Of a DNA stretch of 10,478 bases, positions 1 through 6,076 are shown one piece after another. Positions within the stretch are counted from its first letter, which is position 1, and every line of letters starts with the position of its first letter. This DNA comes from Lentisphaeria bacterium UBA1732 (GTDB lineage Bacteria > Verrucomicrobiota > Lentisphaeria > Victivallales > UBA1829). The notes under the pieces were generated by a model. The model made no database searches. It was given only the letters and a program-made list of their open reading frames with translations, and was not told where the DNA came from. Made by a program: the position numbers and the translations under genes. Where the stretch lies: the NCBI GenBank assembly GCA_002315855.1, contig DCIG01000036.1:1-10478 (forward strand), written 5' to 3'.

Positions 1-40
1 TTGTGCCATAAACCGTCGAAGAAACCATTTTCCAAACCGT

Positions 41-80
41 GTCCTATTGGGAAAAATCGTCATACCTCGTCCTATGGTCA
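41..80. repeat. Short imperfect tandem direct repeat beyond the 3' end of the left operon
   Basis: GTCCTATTGG at 41-50 recurs as GTCCTATGGT at 69-78, 28 bp away. The second copy runs into the stop codon of the 350-aa gene. No convincing terminator hairpin with a T-run is visible for the leftward operon in bases 1-77, and no gene is seen there. The repeat may be chance or a protein-binding site. It is recorded because it is the only structure in this edge segment. Confidence 0.25.
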
Positions 81-1130
81 AACGACATGAAATCCGCTGC
101 CCGGAGGTTCCGGGGCGGTCTGCCCGAACATCGACTCCAGGTATTCCACATCGGTCTCCCGACGGACTCGCGGTGATGACTGCCGTTTTTTTCTTTTGTA
201 GTCACGGACGAACGTAATATCCGTGATGCTTTTCCATAACAGTTTCAATGCGGGGTTCTTGCTTGCTTTTATAGTCCGGTTGACGGTTGCCTGATCGGGG
301 GACTGTGTGCCGTTTGTTTTCGCCTTGATATAATCGGCAATCTCCTGACAGGATGGTTTCTTCGGCATCTTGAAATCTTTCTCGTTGTCAATGGCATTCC
401 AATACATATCGCGGATTTCCAAAGTCCGTCCATGAAGAAAATCCCCAATAAGGTCTTCCCTTGATTTCATTACGGCATTTTTCGGAACCGGAGCCTCCTT
501 CGGCAGTTCCTCACCCTCAATCTTCCGGAGACGGCTTTCCACAAGATCGTTGTCAAAACGGTAATCTTTTCCGCTGGCTGACATCACCTCGTGCATCTGA
601 AAAATACGATCCTCAAATTTTCTGACGGGGGACGGATGCAGCTCTCCGAGGAAAAGAATCTGCGATGTTCCTTCCGGCAAAGCCTCTTCAACATCTTTCG
701 TTATCATCGAGGCAAAGAATATCTGCCTGCGGCGGCCGGCGATGGCTCTGCCGGATTCGCCAAGATACCAAAGATGATCGCAACGCAGGGACGGTTCTTC
801 CCGGCACTCAAATTCCCGTTGAATCAGCTTCATGATGCCCGACAGCCTGACCTGCCATATAAGCAAATCGGCGCGCGGCACTTCATACGGGATTCCCGTC
901 TCTCCGCAGAACGCCATATATTTCGGTGCGCTGTCAAAAGGAGAATCTGCTTCTTCAACGTCAGCGCAGTGGTCACCGCCGCAGGGACATTTGATATACC
1001 GGCTCATTTCTTTAACCGCGAGAATGTGCTTCTCCGCCAGAAACCCGTTTTTATCGATAACGGCATTCCCGGTGAAGGTCGGCTCATCAGCGCAGCTCAT
1101 CGCGGCTGCTATCGTTCTGAAATCAATCAT
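78..1130 (-). CDS. Uncharacterised 350-aa protein, last gene of the leftward operon
   Basis: I do not recognise a family. The chosen start (ATG at 1130) overlaps the end of the upstream gene by 8 nt, the usual geometry of translational coupling. The in-frame start 14 codons earlier would need a 50-nt overlap. The N-terminal half is cysteine-rich: C13, then CPCGGDHC at 48-55, C75, C109 and C117, so a metal-binding segment is possible but matches no zinc finger I can name. Residues 258-290 (SCQEIADYIKAK, a short loop, then ATVNRTIKAS) look like a helix-turn-helix or winged-helix element, and the tail at 311-324 is strongly basic (YKRKKRQ..RVRR), suggesting nucleic-acid contact. No signal peptide or membrane segment is visible. 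Coupling to the 390-aa gene suggests the two products act together. Function unknown. Confidence 0.72.
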   Translation of the reverse strand: MIDFRTIAAAMSCADEPTFTGNAVIDKNGFLAEKHILAVKEMSRYIKCPCGGDHCADVEEADSPFDSAPKYMAFCGETGIPYEVPRADLLIWQVRLSGIMKLIQREFECREEPSLRCDHLWYLGESGRAIAGRRRQIFFASMITKDVEEALPEGTSQILFLGELHPSPVRKFEDRIFQMHEVMSASGKDYRFDNDLVESRLRKIEGEELPKEAPVPKNAVMKSREDLIGDFLHGRTLEIRDMYWNAIDNEKDFKMPKKPSCQEIADYIKAKTNGTQSPDQATVNRTIKASKNPALKLLWKSITDITFVRDYKRKKRQSSPRVRRETDVEYLESMFGQTAPEPPGSGFHVV

Positions 1131-2295
1131 TTCTGATATTCCAACCGCTGATGATTTTGAGCAGAGGCGCATGAACTTTCGAGGTCAGGTCAAGAATGTT
1201 GTGACCGTCCGGAGTGAGATGAACCGTCTGTACCCGTGAGCGTTTGAATTTCTCGCAAAGAAGAACCCGCACTTCAACCCACACGACATCGCAGCTCTCG
1301 CGGGAGCGGACTTTCTGATCCACCTCTTTGTCCATTTTCTCCGGGATGTTGCAGATTTTTTCATAATAAACCCGTTTACTGCCGGGGTCGCCTCGGACAA
1401 TAGTACACAAACCGGTTACCATGGCGCTGACCATGAGACCTTCATCATCCGGCGTAAAAACATAATCCCGGTAAAGAATCGGATTGAGATTGTATATGGA
1501 TTTCTCTTTTTCCGCCTTGGAAACATATCCGTTCTTTATGACGTGCGCCCAAATATCGCAAAGTTCGATTTTCTCATTGCGGGAAAAGTTCGGCAGGAGT
1601 GCTTCGAGCTGCATTGACTTGCGGTGATAAACGAAAACAATCGTTGCCGTTTTACGGGACACGCAGTCATAATCGAACACTCCGTCAACGCAGGTGATTT
1701 CATGACGTTTGAAATCATTGAGGTCGATGATGTAATATTCGTCACAGCCATCGCGCAATTCAAAAGTGATGTTCATATACTGACCTCTGCCCTGATGGCC
1801 GACAATGTATTGCCTGATTTCCGTTTTGAGTTTTTCCAAATCCGGGGTATCCGTATCCGGGTACGGTTTTTCCAATCCGTACTGAAGGTCGGAAAGAAAC
1901 CACCGAGGTGTTCCCACCCGGTCGATCCTTGCAAATTTTCCGATTTGTTCCCACAAATCCGGATAATTGATATAGAGCCATGCTGTCTGATTGAGGACGG
2001 TATCCTCCCGGTATTCTTCCGGCATTTTGATGTTGGCGATTTGCAGGGAACGGATGATCGCTTCTCCGGCTCCGACCCAATTGGCAAAATTGCCGATTTC
2101 CGCCAGTTCCGGTTCCAGCAGGCGCGCATCCTTCTCTTCCAAATTGAGGTACGCCTGAAAAACATCCTGCTTGTACTGGTACAGGCTCTGTTCCCAATCA
2201 ACATTCATAGGAATGTGATGGGTCAGGATGATTTTGGAAAACAGTTCCGGCTTGATTCTGTTGACCGTCTTTTTGACATTGAAACTGTCGCACAT
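1123..2295 (-). CDS. Uncharacterised 390-aa protein downstream of the XRE/ImmA pair
   Basis: I do not recognise a family. The start at 2295 is set by AAGGAG (plus-strand 2305-2310) nine bases upstream; a GTG six codons earlier overlaps this ribosome site and is rejected. The first ~165 residues look mostly helical (for example 41-83 and 152-165). Residues 170-235 and 275-365 look strand-rich, with runs such as EYYIIDLNDF (186-195) and ATIVFVYHR (217-225). There is no Walker motif, HTH, nuclease signature, signal peptide or membrane helix that I can see. It lies 100 bp after the ImmA gene across a perfect TGTAACC/GGTTACA inverted repeat, so it may have its own regulated promoter, though no clear -35/-10 pair is present. 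It is coupled to the 350-aa gene. The position beside a phage-type repressor suggests an accessory or superinfection/defence role; that is inference only. Confidence 0.75.
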   Translation of the reverse strand: MCDSFNVKKTVNRIKPELFSKIILTHHIPMNVDWEQSLYQYKQDVFQAYLNLEEKDARLLEPELAEIGNFANWVGAGEAIIRSLQIANIKMPEEYREDTVLNQTAWLYINYPDLWEQIGKFARIDRVGTPRWFLSDLQYGLEKPYPDTDTPDLEKLKTEIRQYIVGHQGRGQYMNITFELRDGCDEYYIIDLNDFKRHEITCVDGVFDYDCVSRKTATIVFVYHRKSMQLEALLPNFSRNEKIELCDIWAHVIKNGYVSKAEKEKSIYNLNPILYRDYVFTPDDEGLMVSAMVTGLCTIVRGDPGSKRVYYEKICNIPEKMDKEVDQKVRSRESCDVVWVEVRVLLCEKFKRSRVQTVHLTPDGHNILDLTSKVHAPLLKIISGWNIRND

Positions 2296-2333
2296 GATTT
2301 TTGTCTCCTTCACATTGCGTTTTTTGTGTGTAC

Positions 2334-2353
2334 TGTAACCTTTACGGGTTACA
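2334..2353. promoter_or_regulatory. Perfect inverted repeat, candidate operator ahead of the 390-aa gene
   Basis: TGTAACC (2334-2340), six bases, GGTTACA (2347-2353): 7-bp perfect arms in the 100-bp gap between the ImmA gene and the 390-aa gene. There is no T-run on either side, so it does not look like a terminator. The same heptamer appears once in each orientation in the divergent region around the XRE promoter (3535-3541 and 3644-3650). That suggests a shared operator, probably for the XRE protein (inference). Confidence 0.5.
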
Positions 2354-2395
2354 CCATAAAGGCGAATATCCTTGCTTGATATAGGCCGATGCCCG

Positions 2396-3103
2396 TTACA
2401 ACAGGTAGCCTTGCAGATCCTCCTCCAAATGGATCAACCCCAGTTCTGACAACTGGATTTGCATGGCTTGAGGTGAAACATTGAAGCGGGTCGCGATTTC
2501 CTTTGCCTCCTGACAACAGACCGTCCGGTCAGTCGGAGACAAATGGAAGCGCTCACGAGCCTCCTTCAGTTCTTCATAAACATTCAAAGGTCTGGAATCC
2601 TTGCCGTGGCGTTCCTGCCAGACCTCAATGACGAACTCCTGCGGCATAAGCAGATACCCGGCGAACCGATCTGCCTGACGTTCCGGTTCTTCCCGGCAGG
2701 AGGAACGGCGGATGAGCGCAGCCTCAAATCCGTCATCAACCAAATCCGGCAGGGATTCAAACAAAAGACGATCCGGCAGATGCAGCTTCAAATGCCCTAT
2801 TTCATGGGCAATTGTGAACATGTAACGACCGAGTTTATTCGGAAACTTTTCCGGATCAAGCGATTTGTCAACGAGGATTTTTTGTTCACCCTTATAACGC
2901 AAAGCGCCATCGGTATCCGGACCGACTTGGGAATGAAGATCGAAAAAATCGACATAAAATTTCCACACTTGGATGGCAATCTCTTCCGGGTCAATGGGGA
3001 GAACTCTGGGGTATTTCTGCCAATACACGGCAAGGACTTCGTTTGCGGCATCCCGAATCAGAGAATTCTTCATCCGGTGTTTTTCATCGTAATGCTGCGT
3101 CAT
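2396..3103 (-). CDS. ImmA/IrrE family zinc metallopeptidase (anti-repressor protease)
   Basis: This 235-aa protein has the full gluzincin signature: HEIGH at residues 100-104 gives two zinc-binding histidines and the catalytic glutamate. The third ligand is most likely E141 in ERQADRFAGYLLMP, the family's conserved second motif. The C-terminal part carries a second HTH-like stretch (ATRFNVSPQAMQIQLSELGL, 205-224) of the kind seen in IrrE/ImmA relatives. Characterised members (Bacillus ImmA on ICEBs1, Deinococcus IrrE) cleave a cognate XRE repressor after DNA damage or other signals. Its gene overlaps the XRE gene by 4 nt (ATGA) behind an AGGAGG site, so the XRE protein next door is the probable substrate. 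It is cytoplasmic and of normal length for the family. The signal that activates it cannot be read from sequence. Confidence 0.93.
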   Translation of the reverse strand: MTQHYDEKHRMKNSLIRDAANEVLAVYWQKYPRVLPIDPEEIAIQVWKFYVDFFDLHSQVGPDTDGALRYKGEQKILVDKSLDPEKFPNKLGRYMFTIAHEIGHLKLHLPDRLLFESLPDLVDDGFEAALIRRSSCREEPERQADRFAGYLLMPQEFVIEVWQERHGKDSRPLNVYEELKEARERFHLSPTDRTVCCQEAKEIATRFNVSPQAMQIQLSELGLIHLEEDLQGYLL

Positions 3104-3498
3104 GAGTTCCCTCCTTCCTTCTTTTTATTGGCTGCTTCTGCGGCATCAATCATTGCCCGGTACATATTGAGCCGCTCTCTGGACAATCCGGATGCGGTCC
3201 GGAGAAATGCAGCCATCTCCAACGGTCCCTCATGCGAAGCAATATCCTTTTCAAGTTTCGGCTCGATCTTTCCGCAATGGGCGAACAGTTCTTCCGCTGT
3301 GATGCCAAGAGCATCCGCAAGTTTATAGATGGTTTCATCGGACGCAGGGAGTTCGCCTCTTTCAATCTTGCTCAAATAAGTCGGACTTACATCAATCTTC
3401 CCGGCAAGACCGCGGATGGAAAAGGTTGCATCCGATTCCATCTTTCTGCTTCGGAGTTCCCGGAGGAAATCCCCAAAATTTTTCTTGTCGTCGGCCAT
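3100..3498 (-). CDS. XRE-family HTH repressor
   Basis: A 132-aa protein with a Cro/CI-type helix-turn-helix at about residues 27-72: SIRGLAGKIDVSPTYLSKIE followed by RGELPASDETIYKLADALGI, including the conserved recognition-helix segment SPTYLSKIERG. The remaining ~55 residues are probably helical, for dimerisation or for recognition by the protease. GGAG precedes the ATG at 3498. It is transcribed leftward from a near-consensus promoter that carries a palindrome in its spacer, so autoregulation is likely. The next gene encodes an ImmA-type protease overlapping its stop codon, the standard repressor/anti-repressor pair of phages and integrative elements. It probably represses the divergent recombinase operon and the early genes; this is inferred from layout and not directly shown. 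Confidence 0.93.
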   Translation of the reverse strand: MADDKKNFGDFLRELRSRKMESDATFSIRGLAGKIDVSPTYLSKIERGELPASDETIYKLADALGITAEELFAHCGKIEPKLEKDIASHEGPLEMAAFLRTASGLSRERLNMYRAMIDAAEAANKKKEGGNS

Positions 3499-3534
3499 GA
3501 TGACTCCGTTTCGTTATTGTTTTATTCTTTTTTC

Positions 3535-3541
3535 TGTAACC
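3535..3541 (+). promoter_or_regulatory. TGTAACC half-site at the XRE transcription start
   Basis: Same heptamer as the arms of the inverted repeat at 2334-2353 and, reversed, at 3644-3650. It sits at the predicted start point of the minus-strand promoter, a position suited to repression. An isolated half-site is weak evidence by itself. Confidence 0.4.
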
Positions 3542-3542
3542 T

Positions 3543-3571
3543 AATATACTGACACTTTTCATAAAAGTCAA
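3543..3571 (-). promoter_or_regulatory. Sigma70-type promoter of the XRE/ImmA operon
   Basis: On the minus strand, TTGACT (-35, plus coordinates 3566-3571), a 17-bp spacer and TATATT (-10, plus 3543-3548). This is close to consensus with ideal spacing, directed at the XRE start codon 45 bp further on. The transcription start would fall near 3536, on top of a TGTAACC heptamer (3535-3541). Confidence 0.85.
3554..3568. promoter_or_regulatory. Palindrome inside the XRE promoter spacer, candidate operator
   Basis: ACTTTT (3554-3559), CAT, AAAAGT (3563-3568): perfect 6-bp arms around three bases. It occupies the -35/-10 spacer and the inner part of the -35 box. A repressor bound here would block RNA polymerase. 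The AT-rich arms make a chance palindrome possible. Confidence 0.5.
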
Positions 3572-3598
3572 GTGAAATCATAAAAATTTTTCAAGATA

Positions 3599-3640
3599 CC
3601 CGACGAATTTCCCGATTTTTTCCAAAGAGATAGGAATGGA
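3599..3640 (+). promoter_or_regulatory. Bipartite conserved motif, copy 1, ahead of the recombinase operon
   Basis: CCCGACGAATTT (3599-3610), nine unconserved bases, TTCCAAAGAGATAGG (3620-3634), then TGGA at 3637-3640. The same two blocks with exactly the same spacing occur at 6717-6752, ahead of the exonuclease gene. The second block starts 45 bp before the start codon here and 46 bp before it there. Conserved blocks around a free spacer suggest two contacts of one protein, as in a promoter or activator site. It is not a sigma70 consensus. Confidence 0.65.
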
Positions 3641-3643
3641 CAA

Positions 3644-3650
3644 GGTTACA
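3644..3650 (-). promoter_or_regulatory. GGTTACA half-site in the leader of the recombinase operon
   Basis: Reverse complement of TGTAACC, located between bipartite motif copy 1 and the AGGAGG at 3655-3660. Together with the sites at 3535 and 2334-2353 it suggests that one regulator acts on three transcription units. Confidence 0.4.
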
Positions 3651-3664
3651 CGACAGGAGGCCGT

Positions 3665-4006
3665 ATGGAAAAACCGAAAACCGTTCCGGAAAACATTTGG
3701 GACGCAGCAAAAATAATCGCGAATGCTTTGCAAAGAAAACTCGAAACTCCTCTGGATAATGAGGCTGAAGCACGCTTTAGTAATGCAGTGTCAAACCAAT
3801 CAACGACAGGAGGTTATGATGCCGGACACGAACATTGTTATGCGCCAGCTGGTTGCCCTGAACCAGATGGAGCTGAACGAACTTCAGGAGAAGTACGAAG
3901 AGTTGTACGGGGCAAAGACAAACATCATATCGCTGCGGGCCTTGCGGCAGAAACTGGCCTACCGGATACAGGAAGTGTATTACGGGGGGCTGTCCGACAA
4001 GGATAA
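3665..4006 (+). CDS. Short leader ORF overlapping DUF2924 (extent uncertain)
   Basis: AGGAGG at 3655-3660 sits four bases before ATG 3665, an excellent initiation site. The first ~50 residues read like a real protein: MEKPKTVPENIWDAAKII is followed by a charged helical segment with LDNEAEARF at residues 30-38. No stop occurs before the DUF2924 start at 3819, so the frame runs on for ~63 residues, out of frame over DUF2924 to the stop at 4006. That tail (rich in G, A and R) looks like a shadow of the other gene. The 11-bp string ACGACAGGAGG precedes both start codons (3650-3660 and 3803-3813), as if initiation signals were duplicated. Possible readings are a genuine 113-aa overlapping gene, a small protein that lost its own stop, or a translated leader controlling DUF2924. 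Function unknown. Confidence 0.4.
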   Translation: MEKPKTVPENIWDAAKIIANALQRKLETPLDNEAEARFSNAVSNQSTTGGYDAGHEHCYAPAGCPEPDGAERTSGEVRRVVRGKDKHHIAAGLAAETGLPDTGSVLRGAVRQG

Positions 4007-4256
4007 AGAGAAGCTGGAACTGATTGCCCAGCGCGACCCGGTGGCAAACCTTGAAATTCTCAATCTGCCGAAGGACACCATCCCGCGCGGAACGAGGTTC
4101 AGCCGGGAATGGCATGGCAAGGTATATGAGGTCATCGCCACCGGGTCTGGAACTTATGAATACGCCGGACAATATTTCCGCTCCTTGAGCGCCGTAGCGA
4201 TGGCAATCACGGGGTCGAAATGGAACGGCAACAAATTCTTCGGAGTGAATCAATGA
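3819..4256 (+). CDS. DUF2924 family protein, partner of the recombinase
   Basis: 145 aa from the ATG at 3819, which lies five bases after AGGAGG (3808-3813). An ATG immediately before it (3816) is too close to that site, and the upstream in-frame extension to 3723 has no ribosome site. I recognise DUF2924 from its C-terminal pattern: PRGTRFSREWHGKVYEVIAT (89-108), an aromatic YEYAGQYFRSLS run (113-124) and AITGSKWNGNKFFG (129-142). The N-terminal half is helical (LNELQEKYEELYG at 19-31; ALRQKLAYRIQEVYYGGLS at 41-59). DUF2924 genes typically sit just upstream of this type of serine recombinase. The stop overlaps the recombinase start as ATGA. Its biochemical role is not established; a DNA-binding or accessory recombination role is plausible from context. 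Confidence 0.88.
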   Translation: MPDTNIVMRQLVALNQMELNELQEKYEELYGAKTNIISLRALRQKLAYRIQEVYYGGLSDKDKEKLELIAQRDPVANLEILNLPKDTIPRGTRFSREWHGKVYEVIATGSGTYEYAGQYFRSLSAVAMAITGSKWNGNKFFGVNQ

Positions 4257-5536
4257 TAAAGAACAGAAAAAGATGCGCCATCTATACCCGGAAATCGGTG
4301 GAAGAAGGCTTGGACATGGACTTCAACACTCTGGATGCCCAACGGCTCGCCGCCGAGAACTACATTGCCAGTCAGGCGGCCAACGGCTGGGTGTGCCTGC
4401 CGGAACACTACGATGACGGAGGGTTCTCCGGCGGAACACTGGAACGTCCGGCGTTGCAAAAACTGCTGAAGGATGCCGAGCATGGCCTCGTTGATGTCAT
4501 CGTAATATATAAACTGGATCGATTGAGCCGTTCCATATGCGATTTCGCGGAATTATCCAAAAAATTCGATGCGTGGGGTGTCTCCTTCGTCTCGGTCACA
4601 CAAGAGATAAATACATCGACCTCTTCGGGGCGCATGATGTTGAATATCCTCATGACATTCGCCCAATATGAGCGTGAGATAATTGCGGAGCGCATTCGGG
4701 ATAAAATGTCCGCAAGCCGGAAACGCGGACAGTGGGTCGGCGGCTCAATCCCGTTCGGCTACATCACAAAAGACCGCCACCTGATTCCCGATAAAGAGCG
4801 CGCAGAATACGTCAAGCAGATGTTCGATACCTTTGTGAAAACAAAATCCACGCATCCGGTGGCAAGGATGCTCAATGAAAAGGGGGTGCTGACACGACAG
4901 GGAAAGCCGTGGATGACCTCCCACATCTACCGGATTTTAAATAATCACACCTATGTCGGAGAAGTCCTCTACAAGGGGAACATCTATCCGGGCGAACATA
5001 AGGCTCTGATAAGCCGCGAGACATGGGATGCGGCACAGCAAATCCTGACGGAAAATGCTCCGGTTCCCCGCGGCAGACCTTCCAAGCCAAGGTATGCCAT
5101 GCTTAAAGGACTGATTCGTTGCGGTCACTGCGACAGTGCCATGGGACCGACATGGACAAAGCGGCACGGCAGACAATACAATTATTATATGTGCCTGAAG
5201 GATTCCAAACAAGTGGAGCATACCTGCCCGGTCAAGGCCGTGAATGCCGGGGATGTGGAAATTACCGTAATCCGGCAACTGGGAACCATGTTCCGGACAC
5301 CGTCCTTCATCAGCATGGTGGCACGACAGGCAAACCTCCGGGTCAACGATGTCCGTGAGGCTCTGTCGAATATCGAAGAGTTCTGGGATGTACTGTTCCC
5401 CGTGGAACGTGACAAAATCATTCACCTTCTGGTTGAGGAGGTAATTGTCTATGAAACGGGAATCGACATAAAAATCAAGACCGAGGGAATGCGCGGTCTC
5501 ATCAAGGAGGTGCAAAATGCCGCAAATCAAGACTGA
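4253..5536 (+). CDS. Serine recombinase with zinc ribbon (integrase/resolvase family)
   Basis: 427 aa from ATG 4253, which overlaps the DUF2924 stop and follows GGAG. The N-terminal resolvase domain (about 7-155) has the catalytic serine S15 in YTRKS, the active-site loop DRLSRS (89-94) and the E-helix pattern FAQYEREIIAERIRDK (136-151). A Recombinase domain follows (about 165-265, with SIPFGY and ILNNHTYVGEVLYKG). The zinc ribbon has C290, C293, C314 and C325. It catalyses site-specific strand exchange through a covalent serine-DNA link and probably integrates or excises the element. Only 20 residues separate C293 from C314, leaving no room for the long coiled coil that large serine phage integrases carry in this domain. 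It is shorter than those integrases and translationally coupled on both sides, so the flanking small proteins may be functional partners. Confidence 0.94.
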   Translation: MIKNRKRCAIYTRKSVEEGLDMDFNTLDAQRLAAENYIASQAANGWVCLPEHYDDGGFSGGTLERPALQKLLKDAEHGLVDVIVIYKLDRLSRSICDFAELSKKFDAWGVSFVSVTQEINTSTSSGRMMLNILMTFAQYEREIIAERIRDKMSASRKRGQWVGGSIPFGYITKDRHLIPDKERAEYVKQMFDTFVKTKSTHPVARMLNEKGVLTRQGKPWMTSHIYRILNNHTYVGEVLYKGNIYPGEHKALISRETWDAAQQILTENAPVPRGRPSKPRYAMLKGLIRCGHCDSAMGPTWTKRHGRQYNYYMCLKDSKQVEHTCPVKAVNAGDVEITVIRQLGTMFRTPSFISMVARQANLRVNDVREALSNIEEFWDVLFPVERDKIIHLLVEEVIVYETGIDIKIKTEGMRGLIKEVQNAANQD

Positions 5537-5906
5537 CGATCATGGAAACATCATCATCAATGTAATGGTGAGTCTCCGAAGGTTCTCCGGACGCAAAAAA
5601 ATTATCGCCCCGGAAGATGCGTCAAATCCGCCAAACAGCGGAGATGCCATCCTCACTGCCCTTGCCAGAGCCTTTCATTGGAAGACTCTGATTGAGAACG
5701 GGGATGCACTGTCCGCTGAAGACATTGCGACCCGGGTCAAAGTGGACCCCTCTTATGTCCGGCGTATTCTCCGGCTGAACAACATCTCGCCGAGAATCAT
5801 CAGCAGGATTCTTGCCGGGGACGTGCCGAAAGATATTTCCTTGGCAAAACTGACCCGGAAGATGCCGGTCATGTGGGAAGAACAGGAAAAACTGCTCTTC
5901 ACCTGA
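5517..5906 (+). CDS. Small HTH protein of the recombinase module
   Basis: 129 aa. AAGGAGG precedes ATG 5517, and the gene overlaps the recombinase 3' end by 20 nt. The N-terminus (residues 3-30, KTDDHGNIIINV then FSGRKKIIAP) looks like two short strands. Residues 43-62 (DAILTALARAFHWKTLIENG) form a helix, followed by an HTH at about 66-88 (SAEDIATRVKVDPSYVRRIL) and LAGDVPKDISLAKLTRKMPV at 99-118. The last part, MWEEQEKLL, is typical of the small proteins I know to follow this recombinase type (pattern LWEEQ near the end). It lies directly ahead of a terminator, so it is the last gene of the module. Likely a DNA-binding accessory or directionality factor; that role is inferred from conserved neighbourhood. 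Confidence 0.85.
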   Translation: MPQIKTDDHGNIIINVMVSLRRFSGRKKIIAPEDASNPPNSGDAILTALARAFHWKTLIENGDALSAEDIATRVKVDPSYVRRILRLNNISPRIISRILAGDVPKDISLAKLTRKMPVMWEEQEKLLFT

Positions 5907-5927
5907 CCCCATCAAAACTCCTGTCGC

Positions 5928-5966
5928 AGCCCGTCCCGGATTTACCCGAGGCGGGTTCTTTTTTTT
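5928..5966 (+). terminator. Rho-independent terminator of the recombinase module
   Basis: Stem of about 11 paired positions, including two wobbles and one mismatch (5928-5939 with 5946-5957), and a 6-nt loop. It is followed by a T-rich tail that includes eight consecutive T (5959-5966). It starts 21 bp after the small HTH gene's stop. Confidence 0.8.
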
Positions 5967-6006
5967 GCATCAGAGCCATTTTTGTGCAAAATCCTGATGC
6001 AAAAAA
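5961..6006. repeat. Long inverted repeat in the integration/early-gene intergenic region
   Basis: TTTTTTGCATCAG (5961-5973) is the exact reverse complement of CTGATGCAAAAAA (5994-6006). Inside lies a further ATTTT/AAAAT pair (5978-5982, 5988-5992). The left T-run doubles as the tail of the preceding terminator. No T-run follows the right arm on either strand, so this is not a second terminator. It could be a protein-binding site or part of a recombination (attP-like) site, since it lies just past the recombinase module. Confidence 0.55.
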
Positions 6007-6067
6007 CAAAAAAGTTTCACCTCAAAAACACGCCTTTTTGATTTTTCCTTGCCATTTTCGCGCAAAA
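5975..6067 (+). repeat. Pair of 17-bp near-identical direct repeats
   Basis: GCCATTTTTGTGCAAAA (5975-5991) and GCCATTTTCGCGCAAAA (6051-6067) differ at two positions, both C/T transitions, and lie 76 bp apart. The second is nearly self-complementary (TTTT, CGCGC, AAAA). They resemble a pair of binding sites for one regulator ahead of the sigma-like gene. The first copy lies in the loop region of the 5961-6006 inverted repeat. Confidence 0.5.
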
Positions 6068-6076
6068 AGCGCCGTG

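Noticed and set aside
1624..2379. Plus-strand open frame opposite the 390-aa gene
   Set aside because: No ribosome site, no domain, antisense to a gene with a clear AAGGAG start. Treated as a shadow.
2543..3328. Plus-strand open frame across the ImmA and XRE genes
   Set aside because: It crosses two well-supported minus-strand genes and has no motif of its own.
3517..3547. Plus-strand promoter TTGTTT with TAATAT overlapping the XRE promoter
   Set aside because: The spacer is 19 bp and the -35 box is weak; the -10 match is largely the complement of the minus-strand -10. Too weak to call.
3723..3818. Longer N-terminus for DUF2924
   Set aside because: There is no ribosome site at 3723, while AGGAGG sits right before 3819. 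The extension does not resemble the family.
3665..4256. Programmed frameshift joining the leader ORF to DUF2924
   Set aside because: A +1 shift would be needed and no slippery heptamer or downstream structure is apparent. DUF2924 also has its own strong ribosome site.
4937..5530. Minus-strand open frame (197 codons) opposite the recombinase
   Set aside because: The opposite strand carries the catalytic and zinc-ribbon motifs of the recombinase, and this frame has no initiation signal.
5994..6020. Second terminator from the 13-bp inverted repeat
   Set aside because: The right arm is followed by A-rich sequence on the plus strand, and the minus-strand side also lacks a T-run, so termination is not supported.
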